From contig JAJXEL010000004.1 in the NCBI GenBank assembly GCA_021639925.1, positions 1-33,027 of the forward strand: a stretch of DNA of 33,027 nucleotides, written 5' to 3'. The notes below the pieces were generated by a model. That model did not search any database and was not told the DNA's origin. It saw only the letters and a program-made list of their open reading frames with translations. This DNA comes from Alphaproteobacteria bacterium. Lineage in GTDB: Bacteria; Pseudomonadota; Alphaproteobacteria; CAAGCB01; CAG-977. Each line of letters begins with the position of its first letter. Position 1 is the first letter of the stretch. The position numbers and the translations under genes are program-made. Below are positions 9,139-15,643 of this stretch, piece by piece.

Positions 9139-9308
9139 TATCTATCCCCTTTCTTTGTTTGCGTTACAATTTCGACGTCGCCGTCATTGATGCGGCGGAT
9201 CCAGTACGACGCCCGTTCGACCGTTTCGCCTTCGGCCGCCAGCTTTTCGCCGTTCGGCTTTAAGACCGTCAGGCCTTTTTTCGGCTTTAATTTAATGGTT
9301 TTGTTCAT
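9138..9308 (-). CDS. DUF2635 small tail protein (Mu gp38-like)
   Basis: 56 residues. The opening (KLKPKKGLTVLKPNGEKLAAEG) followed by ERASYWIRRINDGDVEIV is the DUF2635 signature of the short protein always found between gp37 and the sheath gene in Mu-like phages. Its role is unknown. The gene overlaps its upstream neighbour by four bases and its stop overlaps the sheath start, so translation is coupled on both sides. A GGGGGA stretch lies before the ATG. Confidence 0.85.
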   Translation of the reverse strand: MNKTIKLKPKKGLTVLKPNGEKLAAEGETVERASYWIRRINDGDVEIVTQTKKGDR

Positions 9309-9868
9309 CTGTTCCCCCTGATGTTCGTTAAAGTTTCACTGTTAAATTCGGGCAGTTCCCAATCGGCATGAAGCCTTAAAAATTCCGCTAAATCGCCGCC
9401 TGTCTTATCTGCCGCCGCCATGACGTAGGACGTTTCAAATTCCAACGCGAAGACCGAAGCGTAAAATCCGGAAACGGCCGTATTTAACAGCGGGACGGTT
9501 CGCTTATGTTCAAACGGAACGATGTTCAGCCCGACATCGCTGCCGTGCAGCAAAGCCTTGATGTCTTGCAGTATCTGATACGTCCCGACTTCGCCTTGTT
9601 TGTCGCCGAAACGCGCCGACCGTTCGTTTCTGACGTTGCGGGTCAGAATGATGATTGAAAACGACGCCGTGCATTCCATGCCTTTGGCGGTGTTCTGCGT
9701 ATTATCTTCGCCCGTAAAGGCGACCCAAACCGCCGGAGCGGACGTTTTAACCAGTTTGACAAGATCGTCGTCGAACTGCGCCTTGTAGCTTTCGACCAGT
9801 TTCAGGCGATACCCCAAATCAGCCGATTTAATTTTCTGAACAACGGCGTTTTCGATTTTTCCGATCAT
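9305..9868 (-). CDS. DUF1834 / Mu gp37-like tail-completion protein
   Basis: 187 residues. The N-terminus (MIGKIENAVVQKIKSA) and the middle part with PAVWVAFTGE and FSIIILTRNVRNE follow the gp37/DUF1834 pattern. In Mu-like phages this protein lies between the virion morphogenesis protein and gp38, and probably terminates the tail tube or joins it to the head. It starts inside the stop region of the upstream gene (ATGA-type overlap). Confidence 0.85.
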   Translation of the reverse strand: MIGKIENAVVQKIKSADLGYRLKLVESYKAQFDDDLVKLVKTSAPAVWVAFTGEDNTQNTAKGMECTASFSIIILTRNVRNERSARFGDKQGEVGTYQILQDIKALLHGSDVGLNIVPFEHKRTVPLLNTAVSGFYASVFALEFETSYVMAAADKTGGDLAEFLRLHADWELPEFNSETLTNIRGNR

Positions 9869-10335
9869 TTTAAAGCCTCCGTTAAAAGCGTATTTAACTC
9901 GTCTTTAACGGCTTCTTTGTCCGTTTCGGAAACGCCCAGAAACGGACGCGCCGGAATGGCGACAGATTTTGCAAAGACCTCGCGCCCGTTGATTTTAAAG
10001 CGCAAATATTTTGCTTTTTTCGCCGTAATTACGCCGCCGAACTGATGAATGCCGGCATAAATGCGGTTTGTTCCGATGACGGCGGTTTTATCGTCGCTTT
10101 TATGCGTAATGCTGCGGCGCAAAAGACCGCTGAGCGTCAGCGTCTGCCCGACGTTTTTAACGCCTTTTTTCCATTTGTTGCCGTCCGGATCCGTTTCATC
10201 GACAAAGCGTTCCTTTGCCGACGCCGTCAGCGTTCGGGCAATGCGTTTCATAAACAAACCCGTGTTGTCGCCCAAACGCTTTAAACCGTCGCCGATGTCA
10301 AACAAATCCTTTAAATCAAAACGCAGCTGCGGCAT
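9865..10335 (-). CDS. Phage virion morphogenesis protein (Mu gpG / P2 gpS-like)
   Basis: 156 residues. The core WKKGVKNVGQTLTLSGLLRRS followed by IGTNRIYAGIHQFGG is the hallmark of the family, where L..SG.L..si.......v.vGs...YA..HQ.G recurs. It ends with PARPFLGVSETD. The protein is a tail-completion/head-tail joining factor. In Mu, gpG sits just after gpF; here the family member lies after gp36, as in several other Mu-like phages. Confidence 0.92.
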   Translation of the reverse strand: MPQLRFDLKDLFDIGDGLKRLGDNTGLFMKRIARTLTASAKERFVDETDPDGNKWKKGVKNVGQTLTLSGLLRRSITHKSDDKTAVIGTNRIYAGIHQFGGVITAKKAKYLRFKINGREVFAKSVAIPARPFLGVSETDKEAVKDELNTLLTEALK

Positions 10336-10336
10336 T

Positions 10337-10765
10337 TTAAAATCCCTTCATGCTGTTTTGGTTAAACAGACGCTCGGCACCGCCGACAATGACCAGCGGA
10401 GCACCCTGTTCGGGCGGCGTTCCTTCGGGGTCGCTTAAAAGCAAATCGCCTTTGGCAATATCGCGCAAAACCTTAACGGCGGCGTCATAAGCGTCTTTGA
10501 CAACATCGGTAACGGCGGTCTTATACAGGTAAAACCGTGCGATTTCGCAGCACAGGCGGGTTAAAACGGGCGGAACAGCCGATAAAGGCAGCGTATGGCG
10601 CACGCGGATATATCCGTTCATAAAGGCCGTCGCATCGTTTAAGGCCGTTTCAATAACCGCCGTTTCCTCTGCGCTCAGGTCTTCGCCCGCCGCGTCGGTC
10701 AGTTGCAGCAGCTCTAAAACGCCGAAACGTTCTTTCATGGCTCGGATATCCGCGTACGCTTTCAT
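10337..10765 (-). CDS. DUF1320 family protein (Mu gp36), head-tail connector
   Basis: 142 residues. It begins with YADIRAMKERFGVLELLQLTD, the DUF1320 opening (Y.t...l..rFg..el..ltd), and continues with a helical bundle including CCEIARFYLY. This family corresponds to gp36 in Mu and functionally to the connector proteins that sit under the portal. It follows gp35 with no gap. Confidence 0.9.
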   Translation of the reverse strand: MKAYADIRAMKERFGVLELLQLTDAAGEDLSAEETAVIETALNDATAFMNGYIRVRHTLPLSAVPPVLTRLCCEIARFYLYKTAVTDVVKDAYDAAVKVLRDIAKGDLLLSDPEGTPPEQGAPLVIVGGAERLFNQNSMKGF

Positions 10766-11026
10766 TTATTTGCCCTCTTTACCGTTGTTTTTGTCGGATT
10801 TCTGGGCTTTTTTCCCGTTTTCTTCCTGTTTTTCCGTCGCTTCGGCGGCAGGCTTTTTTTCCTCAAGTTCGAAAAAACGGACGGACAGGCGCGGTTCGTT
10901 TTTGATCTGCTCCAGCTGTTCTTTGCCAAAAGCATCGACGCGGTGAACCGTTTTAACGTTCGGGTGGGCGATGCCGCCGCGCCTGAAACCGTTGACGGCA
11001 GAAATGATTTCAACGTATTTCGTCAT
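10766..11026 (-). CDS. Mu gp35 / HI1506-like small head protein
   Basis: 86 residues from ATG 11026 (MTKYVEIISAVNGFRRGG). I chose this over the in-frame ATG 11053 because AAGGGGG lies just before it and the longer form overlaps the major head gene. The N-terminal half is a compact domain with FRRGGIAHP; the C-terminal half is charged, low-complexity and rich in lysine, glutamate and asparagine (residues about 55-86). Members of this family lie between the major head and gp36 genes in Mu-like phages. Role unknown. Confidence 0.72.
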   Translation of the reverse strand: MTKYVEIISAVNGFRRGGIAHPNVKTVHRVDAFGKEQLEQIKNEPRLSVRFFELEEKKPAAEATEKQEENGKKAQKSDKNNGKEGK

Positions 11027-11040
11027 TTTTCCCCCTTTCT

Positions 11041-11922
11041 TCAGGCCAGCCACGGGCTGACAAGGATTTCAACGACGCCCTTGTTCGGGTTGGTCGTGCC
11101 GTCCGCCAGTTTTTCGGATTCGATGACGGTTTTTGCCGCCGCGCGCAGAGAAGGCGGAACAACCAGCAGCGTCGGGCGGTTATTTAACGGTTTGCCGTTC
11201 GGCTGTTTCATGCTCATCATCGCGGCGTAAACCGTGTTGAAATTCGCCGTCGTCAAGTCCTGTTTGGAACAGTACGCCATCTGCCAGAACCCGTAGCCGG
11301 CGTTGCCGCGAAAATCGACGCCGTAAAGGATTTCGCCGCGTTTAAAGACGGGTTCGGCTTCTTCGTTGTCGATTGTTACCAGATTTGCGGGCGTGCGGGG
11401 CTGCCAGATCAGCGGCTTTAAGGGGCGCGCGGTGTTCAGCAGATACCATGCCGCGCCGCTGCCCGTCGTAAAGTTGGAAACGCTTTTGCCGCCGACGTCG
11501 TGATCGGTATCAAAGAAATACTGGCCGTCGTAACATACCGTCGACGTGCCGTTTTTCAAAAGTTCGCCGAAAATCAGGCTGTCAGGGTGCGTTTTTGCGC
11601 CGTATGCCAGTTCTTTCATGATGATGTTGTATTTGCCGACTTCATCGTCTTCGATGTCGTCTTTTTTAACGGAAACAGTTCCTTCAAACTTTTTGTTTTT
11701 GATGGTGTAGTCGTATTCGGTCAGGTTCTGAATGACGCGGTCGCCCGCCCATTCGCGGATATTGATCGTCTGGCCGATCCAGTCGTAGGTGTTTGATTTT
11801 TTCGATGACGGAATCGTTGTCGCGACTTTTTCGTAATCGCTGGGCGTTTCCTCAAAAGCCTGTTTGAACGTTCCTTTTAAAGCGGTATTCAGCGCCGCCA
11901 GTTTTTCAGTGGTAATCTTCAT
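11041..11922 (-). CDS. Major head subunit (Mu gpT-like major capsid protein)
   Basis: 293 residues. It carries the Mu-gpT pattern: residues 4-50 (TTEKLAALNTALKGTFKQAF), then YDWIGQTINIREWAGDR, then EGTVSVKKDDIEDDEVGKY. The gpT family forms the icosahedral shell and has the HK97 fold; the length is close to Mu gpT (about 305). It lies after the decoration gene and before gp35. A GGAGGAAAT site precedes the ATG, consistent with high expression. Confidence 0.95.
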   Translation of the reverse strand: MKITTEKLAALNTALKGTFKQAFEETPSDYEKVATTIPSSKKSNTYDWIGQTINIREWAGDRVIQNLTEYDYTIKNKKFEGTVSVKKDDIEDDEVGKYNIIMKELAYGAKTHPDSLIFGELLKNGTSTVCYDGQYFFDTDHDVGGKSVSNFTTGSGAAWYLLNTARPLKPLIWQPRTPANLVTIDNEEAEPVFKRGEILYGVDFRGNAGYGFWQMAYCSKQDLTTANFNTVYAAMMSMKQPNGKPLNNRPTLLVVPPSLRAAAKTVIESEKLADGTTNPNKGVVEILVSPWLA

Positions 11923-11933
11923 ATTTCCTCCAT

Positions 11934-12341
11934 TTAATCAAATCTGACGGCGACGAAATCGCCTTCGACGTCAATGACCTTTCCCGCTTTGGAACGCGTT
12001 GCCGCAGAACCGCTGCCTTTACCGTCCGTCGCGGCGACTTCGGCCGCGCCCGACAAATAGCAATCGCTTTCGATATGCGCGCGGGTCACTTTGTCGGCAG
12101 AGTTGTTTTTCAATAAAAACACGCCTTTTTTAACCAACGCTTTTTCTTCGCCGTCCGTCGTTCCCCCGGTAACGGTTTCTTCGATGCGGCCGACGGCCTT
12201 CAAATCCGTTGCCGCTGAGGCGGGAACCAAATATCCGCTTGCGTCTAAACAGCCGATTTCTCCGGCGCAGACTTTGGTGTTTGCCTTTAAGGGGTGGACG
12301 ACCAGAATGCCGTCCCGTTCTTTTGTATCTGTCTGCGGCAT
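11934..12341 (-). CDS. Probable capsid decoration protein (DUF2190-like)
   Basis: 135 residues, mainly predicted beta-strand, with KANTKVCAGEIGCLDASGYLVP and VGRIEETV. This is the pattern of small head-stabilising or DUF2190-like proteins that precede the major capsid gene in many phages (VYKGALVGID..GY..PA). It lies between the protease/scaffold gene and the major head gene, where such cement proteins are usual. The exact family is not certain. Confidence 0.65.
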   Translation of the reverse strand: MPQTDTKERDGILVVHPLKANTKVCAGEIGCLDASGYLVPASAATDLKAVGRIEETVTGGTTDGEEKALVKKGVFLLKNNSADKVTRAHIESDCYLSGAAEVAATDGKGSGSAATRSKAGKVIDVEGDFVAVRFD

Positions 12342-12342
12342 A

Positions 12343-12858
12343 TTATTTTCCTTTCTTGAAAGTTTCTGCGGAAATGCCCATGATTTCGCACATTTCCTTT
12401 TCGTCTTCGTTCAAATCGGCAGGGGCGGACTTGGGCGGTTCGCCCGCAGCCAAAGACGGCGCGGATACTTTGGGCATTTTTGAAATAAATTCGTTCAAAG
12501 CCGTTTCGCCCATTTTTTTGCAGATTTCTTTGGCGTTTTCCTTTAAAACCGGCGGCAGGCGGCCGTCGCGGATCGCGGCGTTGACCGCGTTTTCCGCCTT
12601 TTCTTCGGCGCGTTCGGCTTTGATTTCGTTTAATTCGCGGGTCAGCTCGGTCACTTTGTCGATTTCAACGAACTTGGCGGGATCCGCTTTCATTTCATTG
12701 ACGGCTTTGATAACCGCTTCGGCTTTGGCTTCGCATCCAAGAGCATCGGCGATGTCGTTTAATTCCTTTTGCGCGGTTTTCATTTCGCTTATGCGCAACA
12801 GGGCTTTGTCTTCGTCAGGCGCGTCCAAGGCCTGACAAAGGGCTTTTTCCTTGTCCAT
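12343..12858 (-). CDS. Nested internal start: separate scaffold protein (Mu Z-like)
   Basis: ATG 12858 (MDKEKALCQALDAPDED) is in frame within the protease gene at residue 163 and has a strong AAAGGAGATTGAA upstream. This would give a 171-residue protein made only of the scaffold part. Mu makes its scaffold Z from an internal start inside gene I, so the arrangement is expected. The site is unusually good for an internal methionine, which makes independent translation likely. No direct evidence of expression exists in the sequence. Confidence 0.75.
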   Translation of the reverse strand: MDKEKALCQALDAPDEDKALLRISEMKTAQKELNDIADALGCEAKAEAVIKAVNEMKADPAKFVEIDKVTELTRELNEIKAERAEEKAENAVNAAIRDGRLPPVLKENAKEICKKMGETALNEFISKMPKVSAPSLAAGEPPKSAPADLNEDEKEMCEIMGISAETFKKGK

Positions 12859-13344
12859 TTCAATCTCCTTTGTTTGGTTTAAGGCTTTCAGGTCAAAATT
12901 CGGCGTGTTTGTCAAAGCGGCCGAAACGATGCTGCGGATATTGCCGTCCGTGTGGTAAAACACGGGCGAGATATAGCGAAATTCGCGCTTTTTAATATGT
13001 TCCGCAGCTTTGTCCGTCCACTGTACGGCGGCGCACAAATATCCGTCTTCCGTAAAGAAATCGGTCATCCAGCCTGCCGCGGGCGCAGGCCGGCCGTTTT
13101 GTTCCGAATATTCGGATTGATGATTGTAATCGATCAGCAGATCGGCGTTTTTCTTATAGGCAAGCGTTTGTTCGATGACGGCGTCGGGATCGTTCAGATA
13201 AAAACGCCGTCCGTCGCGCCCGTTGATCTCGCCCAACGGCATCAATCGGATCACGTTCGGCGCGGTCTTTCCGTCTTCCGCTCTGATCAGGGCGGCTTCG
13301 GTTTCGGCGCGGGCTAATTCAAATTTTTCGGTTTCGTTTCTCAT
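12343..13344 (-). CDS. Head maturation protease with C-terminal scaffold (Mu gpI-like)
   Basis: 333 residues. The N-terminal protease part (to about residue 160) has IRLMPLGEINGRDGRRFYL, LLIDYNHQ with the probable catalytic His75, and IVSAALTNTPNFD with a serine at 141, all as in Mu gpI proteases. The C-terminal part (about 163-333) is a highly charged helical scaffold. The start codon lies very close to the predicted late promoter (its -10 is 7 bp upstream), so the mRNA may be leaderless or begin slightly upstream. The protein assembles the prohead and cleaves the scaffold. Confidence 0.93.
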   Translation of the reverse strand: MRNETEKFELARAETEAALIRAEDGKTAPNVIRLMPLGEINGRDGRRFYLNDPDAVIEQTLAYKKNADLLIDYNHQSEYSEQNGRPAPAAGWMTDFFTEDGYLCAAVQWTDKAAEHIKKREFRYISPVFYHTDGNIRSIVSAALTNTPNFDLKALNQTKEIEMDKEKALCQALDAPDEDKALLRISEMKTAQKELNDIADALGCEAKAEAVIKAVNEMKADPAKFVEIDKVTELTRELNEIKAERAEEKAENAVNAAIRDGRLPPVLKENAKEICKKMGETALNEFISKMPKVSAPSLAAGEPPKSAPADLNEDEKEMCEIMGISAETFKKGK

Positions 13345-13350
13345 GCCCCC

Positions 13351-13399
13351 ATTTTAGGGGGACGGGATTTTTAAAAATATTCTGAACAGTTCACTGCAA
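13351..13399 (-). promoter_or_regulatory. Late promoter PI with activator site
   Basis: On the minus strand a 26-bp element (13399-13374) begins TTGCAGTGAACTGTTCAG and contains the perfect dyad TGAACnGTTCA at 13393-13383. Sixteen bases later comes CTAAAAT, so the -10 is TAAAAT at 13356-13351, with no good -35. An identical 26-bp element with the same spacing lies at 20046-20071. The dyad centre is about 44 bp upstream of the expected start site, as at Mor-activated promoters in Mu. It precedes the protease/scaffold gene, the same place as Mu PI. Confidence 0.75.
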
Positions 13400-13421
13400 A
13401 CCGTCAGGATTCCAAGCAATT

Positions 13422-13452
13422 TTTATATTGCCCCGATCGGGGAAAATGTCAA
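13422..13452 (-). promoter_or_regulatory. Possible second promoter with palindromic 19-bp spacer
   Basis: On the minus strand TTGACA (13452-13447) is separated by 19 bp from TATAAA (13427-13422), and the spacer holds the perfect 12-bp palindrome CCCCGATCGGGG (13431-13442). An over-long spacer with a dyad is the layout used by MerR-family activators, but a repressor site is equally possible. It would fire toward the protease gene. No MerR-like gene is in the window. Sequence inspection only. Confidence 0.35.
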
Positions 13453-13573
13453 AAGAAAATCATAATGCGATTTTAGTATCGTAAACACATATAAAAACAT
13501 CGAAGTTAAAAGGGTATTAAAAGGGGCTGTGTGCGTTTTGGTTTTGATAACGTAAAACCATAGCAGAAAAATG

Positions 13574-13598
13574 ATAAAGCCGCATTGTGCGGCTTTAT
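13574..13598. terminator. Hairpin terminator ending late operon 1
   Basis: An 11-bp perfect stem (ATAAAGCCGCA with TGCGGCTTTAT, loop TTG). On the minus strand it follows the 30-residue ORF and is followed by CATTTTTC. On the plus strand a T-rich run follows. It separates the first late operon from the second late promoter. The 13400-13573 interval otherwise shows no gene apart from the possible promoter at 13422-13452. Confidence 0.7.
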
Positions 13599-13615
13599 TT
13601 GCGGTTTTTGTTTTT

Positions 13616-13708
13616 TTATGCGTGCTTAAACATCAGCCCCGGACAGGTACAGACGGGTATTTGTACGGTTTCCGTCATCGCAAACCTCTGCTTAAATTTT
13701 TCATTCAT
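13616..13708 (-). CDS. 30-residue protein with CTC motif, unknown
   Basis: ATG at 13708 overlaps the stop of the upstream gene (TAATG), and GGGAGA lies just before it. The product contains ETVQIPVCTCPGLMF with a Cys-x-Cys pair and ends FKHA. It is the last gene of late operon 1, immediately before the terminator. I do not recognise it. The translational coupling and ribosome site suggest that it is real. Confidence 0.5.
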   Translation of the reverse strand: MNEKFKQRFAMTETVQIPVCTCPGLMFKHA

Positions 13709-13947
13709 TATCTCCCTTGATCACCGAAAAACGACGGATGCCGGCAGGAATCCGTATCGTCTTCAACGCCGAAAATCCGCCAATCACAGCGCATAATGTT
13801 GCAAGTATTTATACTGTCCAACGGTTCAAAGCCGTGATAACAAAGTTCGCAAATCCGCCCGTCATGCAGGCACAAAGGAAAAGAGCGACCGTCAAATATG
13901 ACAAATTCTCCTTCGCGCATGGCTTTTAAGGCTTCTTCAAACGTCAT
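13708..13947 (-). CDS. Small DUF2829/Tad2-like protein (possible anti-defence)
   Basis: 79 residues. The start MTFEEALKAMREGEFV and the end MRCDWRIFGVED resemble DUF2829 proteins, which begin M.FeeAl..l..Gk.v and close with ..a.DWe. Some members are Tad2, an anti-Thoeris protein that sequesters the signalling molecule made by ThsB. The middle differs from a typical DUF2829: it holds four cysteines, including CELCYHG, which might bind metal. The length is shorter than or close to that of the family. It lies among accessory genes after gpF. The match is by pattern only. Confidence 0.45.
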   Translation of the reverse strand: MTFEEALKAMREGEFVIFDGRSFPLCLHDGRICELCYHGFEPLDSINTCNIMRCDWRIFGVEDDTDSCRHPSFFGDQGR

Positions 13948-13958
13948 TCATTTTTTCC

Positions 13959-14249
13959 TTAAATGTTCCATGCGGCGCGGTCAACGGCCGAAGCTAATTC
14001 CTGTTCGCGGCCGTCAAAAGCGGCAATAATGCGCCGCCCGATCAGTTCGGCAGTCGGGCTTTTGAACCGTCCGGCAAGCGCAAAGCATAGAAGCAACGTT
14101 TTGCCTGCGACGTTCGTGTCTTTTGTGGCAACCCATTTTTTCAAACAGGCGTCTAACCGGGGCAGTTCCCGTCCCAGTGTCGCGTTGGGACGGGCAGCCT
14201 GATGCTGTTTGACAATGCGTTCGGGCGTCCATTGTATCGGTAAGTTCAT
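13959..14249 (-). CDS. Unknown small protein after gpF
   Basis: 96 residues, with AGGAGGTTTTAA before ATG 14249. The sequence shows a basic N-terminal helix (TPERIVKQHQAARPNATLG), a tryptophan-containing helix, and a C-terminal helix with GRRIIAAFDGREQELA. No catalytic motif or membrane segment is visible. The strong ribosome site implies good late expression. It lies in a three-gene accessory block between gpF and the protease, where Mu-like phages vary. I do not recognise a family. Confidence 0.55.
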   Translation of the reverse strand: MNLPIQWTPERIVKQHQAARPNATLGRELPRLDACLKKWVATKDTNVAGKTLLLCFALAGRFKSPTAELIGRRIIAAFDGREQELASAVDRAAWNI

Positions 14250-14264
14250 TTAAAACCTCCTTGC

Positions 14265-14293
14265 TTGATTTTTTTTCCGTTCAATGCCATAAT
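14265..14293 (+). promoter_or_regulatory. Sigma70-like promoter for a plus-strand small RNA
   Basis: TTGATT (14265-14270) and CATAAT (14288-14293) are 17 bp apart on the plus strand, opposite the direction of the surrounding late genes. Transcription would start near 14300. An intrinsic terminator lies about 75 bp downstream, and no ORF is present between. The promoter fits the consensus well except at the fourth to sixth -35 positions. Confidence 0.45.
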
Positions 14294-14299
14294 AACTAA

Positions 14300-14380
14300 T
14301 TAGAGAGATTGATCGGGCCCGGTATGGGAGGATCCAAACCTTTCAACTCTGAGCCGTCCATACCGAACGGCTCATTTTTT
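14300..14380 (+). ncRNA. Candidate small RNA with terminator and loop pseudoknot
   Basis: The intergenic space between gpF and the next gene holds a terminator hairpin on the plus strand: GAGCCGT (14351-14357), loop CCATACCGA, ACGGCTC (14367-14373), then ATTTTTT. The loop segment CCATACCG (14358-14365) is an exact 8-nt complement of CGGTATGG at 14320-14327, so loop and leader could pair. Read on the minus strand, the same hairpin begins at the gpF stop codon and could be a 3' element of that mRNA. Which strand is functional is unknown. Confidence 0.45.
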
Positions 14381-15643
14381 ATATGCAAGGAACCCGTCCC
14401 TTAAATTATTCAGGTATTCATCCCGTTTTCCTTTTGACCGTTCTGCCTTTGGCGTGAACGTCGTCTGTCCCGTCCATTTATCTTCATCCTTGTCAAAAAC
14501 CGTCAGGCAATGACTGCCGTTTTCAGCTTCGTAAATTTTGATGTAACGGCGTTTTAAGATCTCTTTTCCAGCTTGCGTTTTTGCCCATATCATCCAGATT
14601 TCGTCCGGATCCTTAATTGATGCCGCCAACAGCTTCATATATTTTTTGCGGTTGTCTTTATTAAGCTTGTATTTCCCTGATTTTTTATCAATAAACAGTC
14701 CTTCGTCGATGACAAGCGGTTCTCCTAAAACATCGGTATAAACGACGGGTTTTCCGATATCCGCGCCGAATTCGGACAAAAAAGCGCGGGCGTATTCCGT
14801 ATCGCTCAATCCTTCGGGCAAAACGGAATTTTCGGGCATCGGTGAGGCTTCGGGCAAAGGCGGCAGTTCGGCGGCGCGGTTTTGGAACGTCTGCGGCGGA
14901 TTACCGTCGGGTTCAGGCGTAAAAGCGCGGTATCTGGCTTTGCCGACGTTATAATCAAACCCCGGCGCAATGCCTTCGGGGATCTGTTCGATTTTCCCCG
15001 TTCGTTTGTTTTCCCATTCAGTATAACGGATTTGCGGGCTTTTTGACGGTACGAAACCGCGCCGCTTTAAATCGTTATCGGAATATTGAATAACCGAACA
15101 GCGGCATTTCCAGCCGTTCGGGGGATAATGCGTCGCCCAGAACGGATCGTCATAACGCAAAATCAAATCGTGCCATTGGCGGTGTTGCGCCCGCGTGCGT
15201 TCGTCCAAAACGCAAACATAACGCAAAAACGGCGCGTCTTCGGCGTTTTCTTCAATCGCCGCCCATTCTCCCGCCGCATACGCCGTGCGGATGTTCGTGT
15301 CATAAATGATTCCCAACCGACGCGGCGTGCCAAGCGTCACGCTTTCCGTCAATCCCGTTTTCGGATCCGTCTTTTCCTGTTTTCCCCACCAGCCTTTTTT
15401 TTGCAAAACGGGAATCAGGTCTTTTTTAAACTGATCAAACGTCGTGCCGTTTTCCAAAGCGTCCTGCAAAGCGGCGCGAATATCTTGCAAAATATCAATC
15501 TGCATCGCTTTGGCGACCGTAAAGGCGACAGCGTGTTCTTCTTTCCAAACGTCACGCCAGTCAAAACCGAATTTGTATCCCTTTTTTTGAAAAAAACGGA
15601 TCGCTTCGGCGGGCGGCAAAGGGGAAAAATCAGATTTAACCAT
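14372..15643 (-). CDS. gpF-like minor head protein fused to a PBECR2-like nuclease domain
   Basis: 423 residues. The gpF/SPP1 gp7 head-morphogenesis domain occupies about residues 40-190: YDTNIRTAYAAGEW, then VCVLDERTRAQHRQWHDLIL, then THYPPNGWKCRCSVI. A linker rich in proline and glutamate follows (240-285). The C-terminal part (about 285-423) has GKPVVYTDVLGEPLVIDEGLF, LLAASIKDPDEIWMIW and RRYIKIY, matching the PBECR2 family of Barnase/EndoU/ColicinE5/RelE-like nuclease domains described on phage head proteins. It may be injected with the DNA or act in head assembly. Confidence 0.88.
   Translation of the reverse strand: MVKSDFSPLPPAEAIRFFQKKGYKFGFDWRDVWKEEHAVAFTVAKAMQIDILQDIRAALQDALENGTTFDQFKKDLIPVLQKKGWWGKQEKTDPKTGLTESVTLGTPRRLGIIYDTNIRTAYAAGEWAAIEENAEDAPFLRYVCVLDERTRAQHRQWHDLILRYDDPFWATHYPPNGWKCRCSVIQYSDNDLKRRGFVPSKSPQIRYTEWENKRTGKIEQIPEGIAPGFDYNVGKARYRAFTPEPDGNPPQTFQNRAAELPPLPEASPMPENSVLPEGLSDTEYARAFLSEFGADIGKPVVYTDVLGEPLVIDEGLFIDKKSGKYKLNKDNRKKYMKLLAASIKDPDEIWMIWAKTQAGKEILKRRYIKIYEAENGSHCLTVFDKDEDKWTGQTTFTPKAERSKGKRDEYLNNLRDGFLAYKK

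Noticed and set aside
10762..11013. Lysine/arginine-rich ORF overlapping the gp35-like gene
   Set aside because: It is a shadow of the gp35-like frame. Its composition is artefactual and it has no ribosome site.
13587..13796. Plus-strand ORF of 69 codons
   Set aside because: It runs opposite two supported small genes, starts inside a terminator region and has no ribosome site.
14372..15230. Separate toxin gene after gpF
   Set aside because: The nuclease-like part is in the same frame as gpF with no stop or internal ribosome site seen, so it is a fusion.
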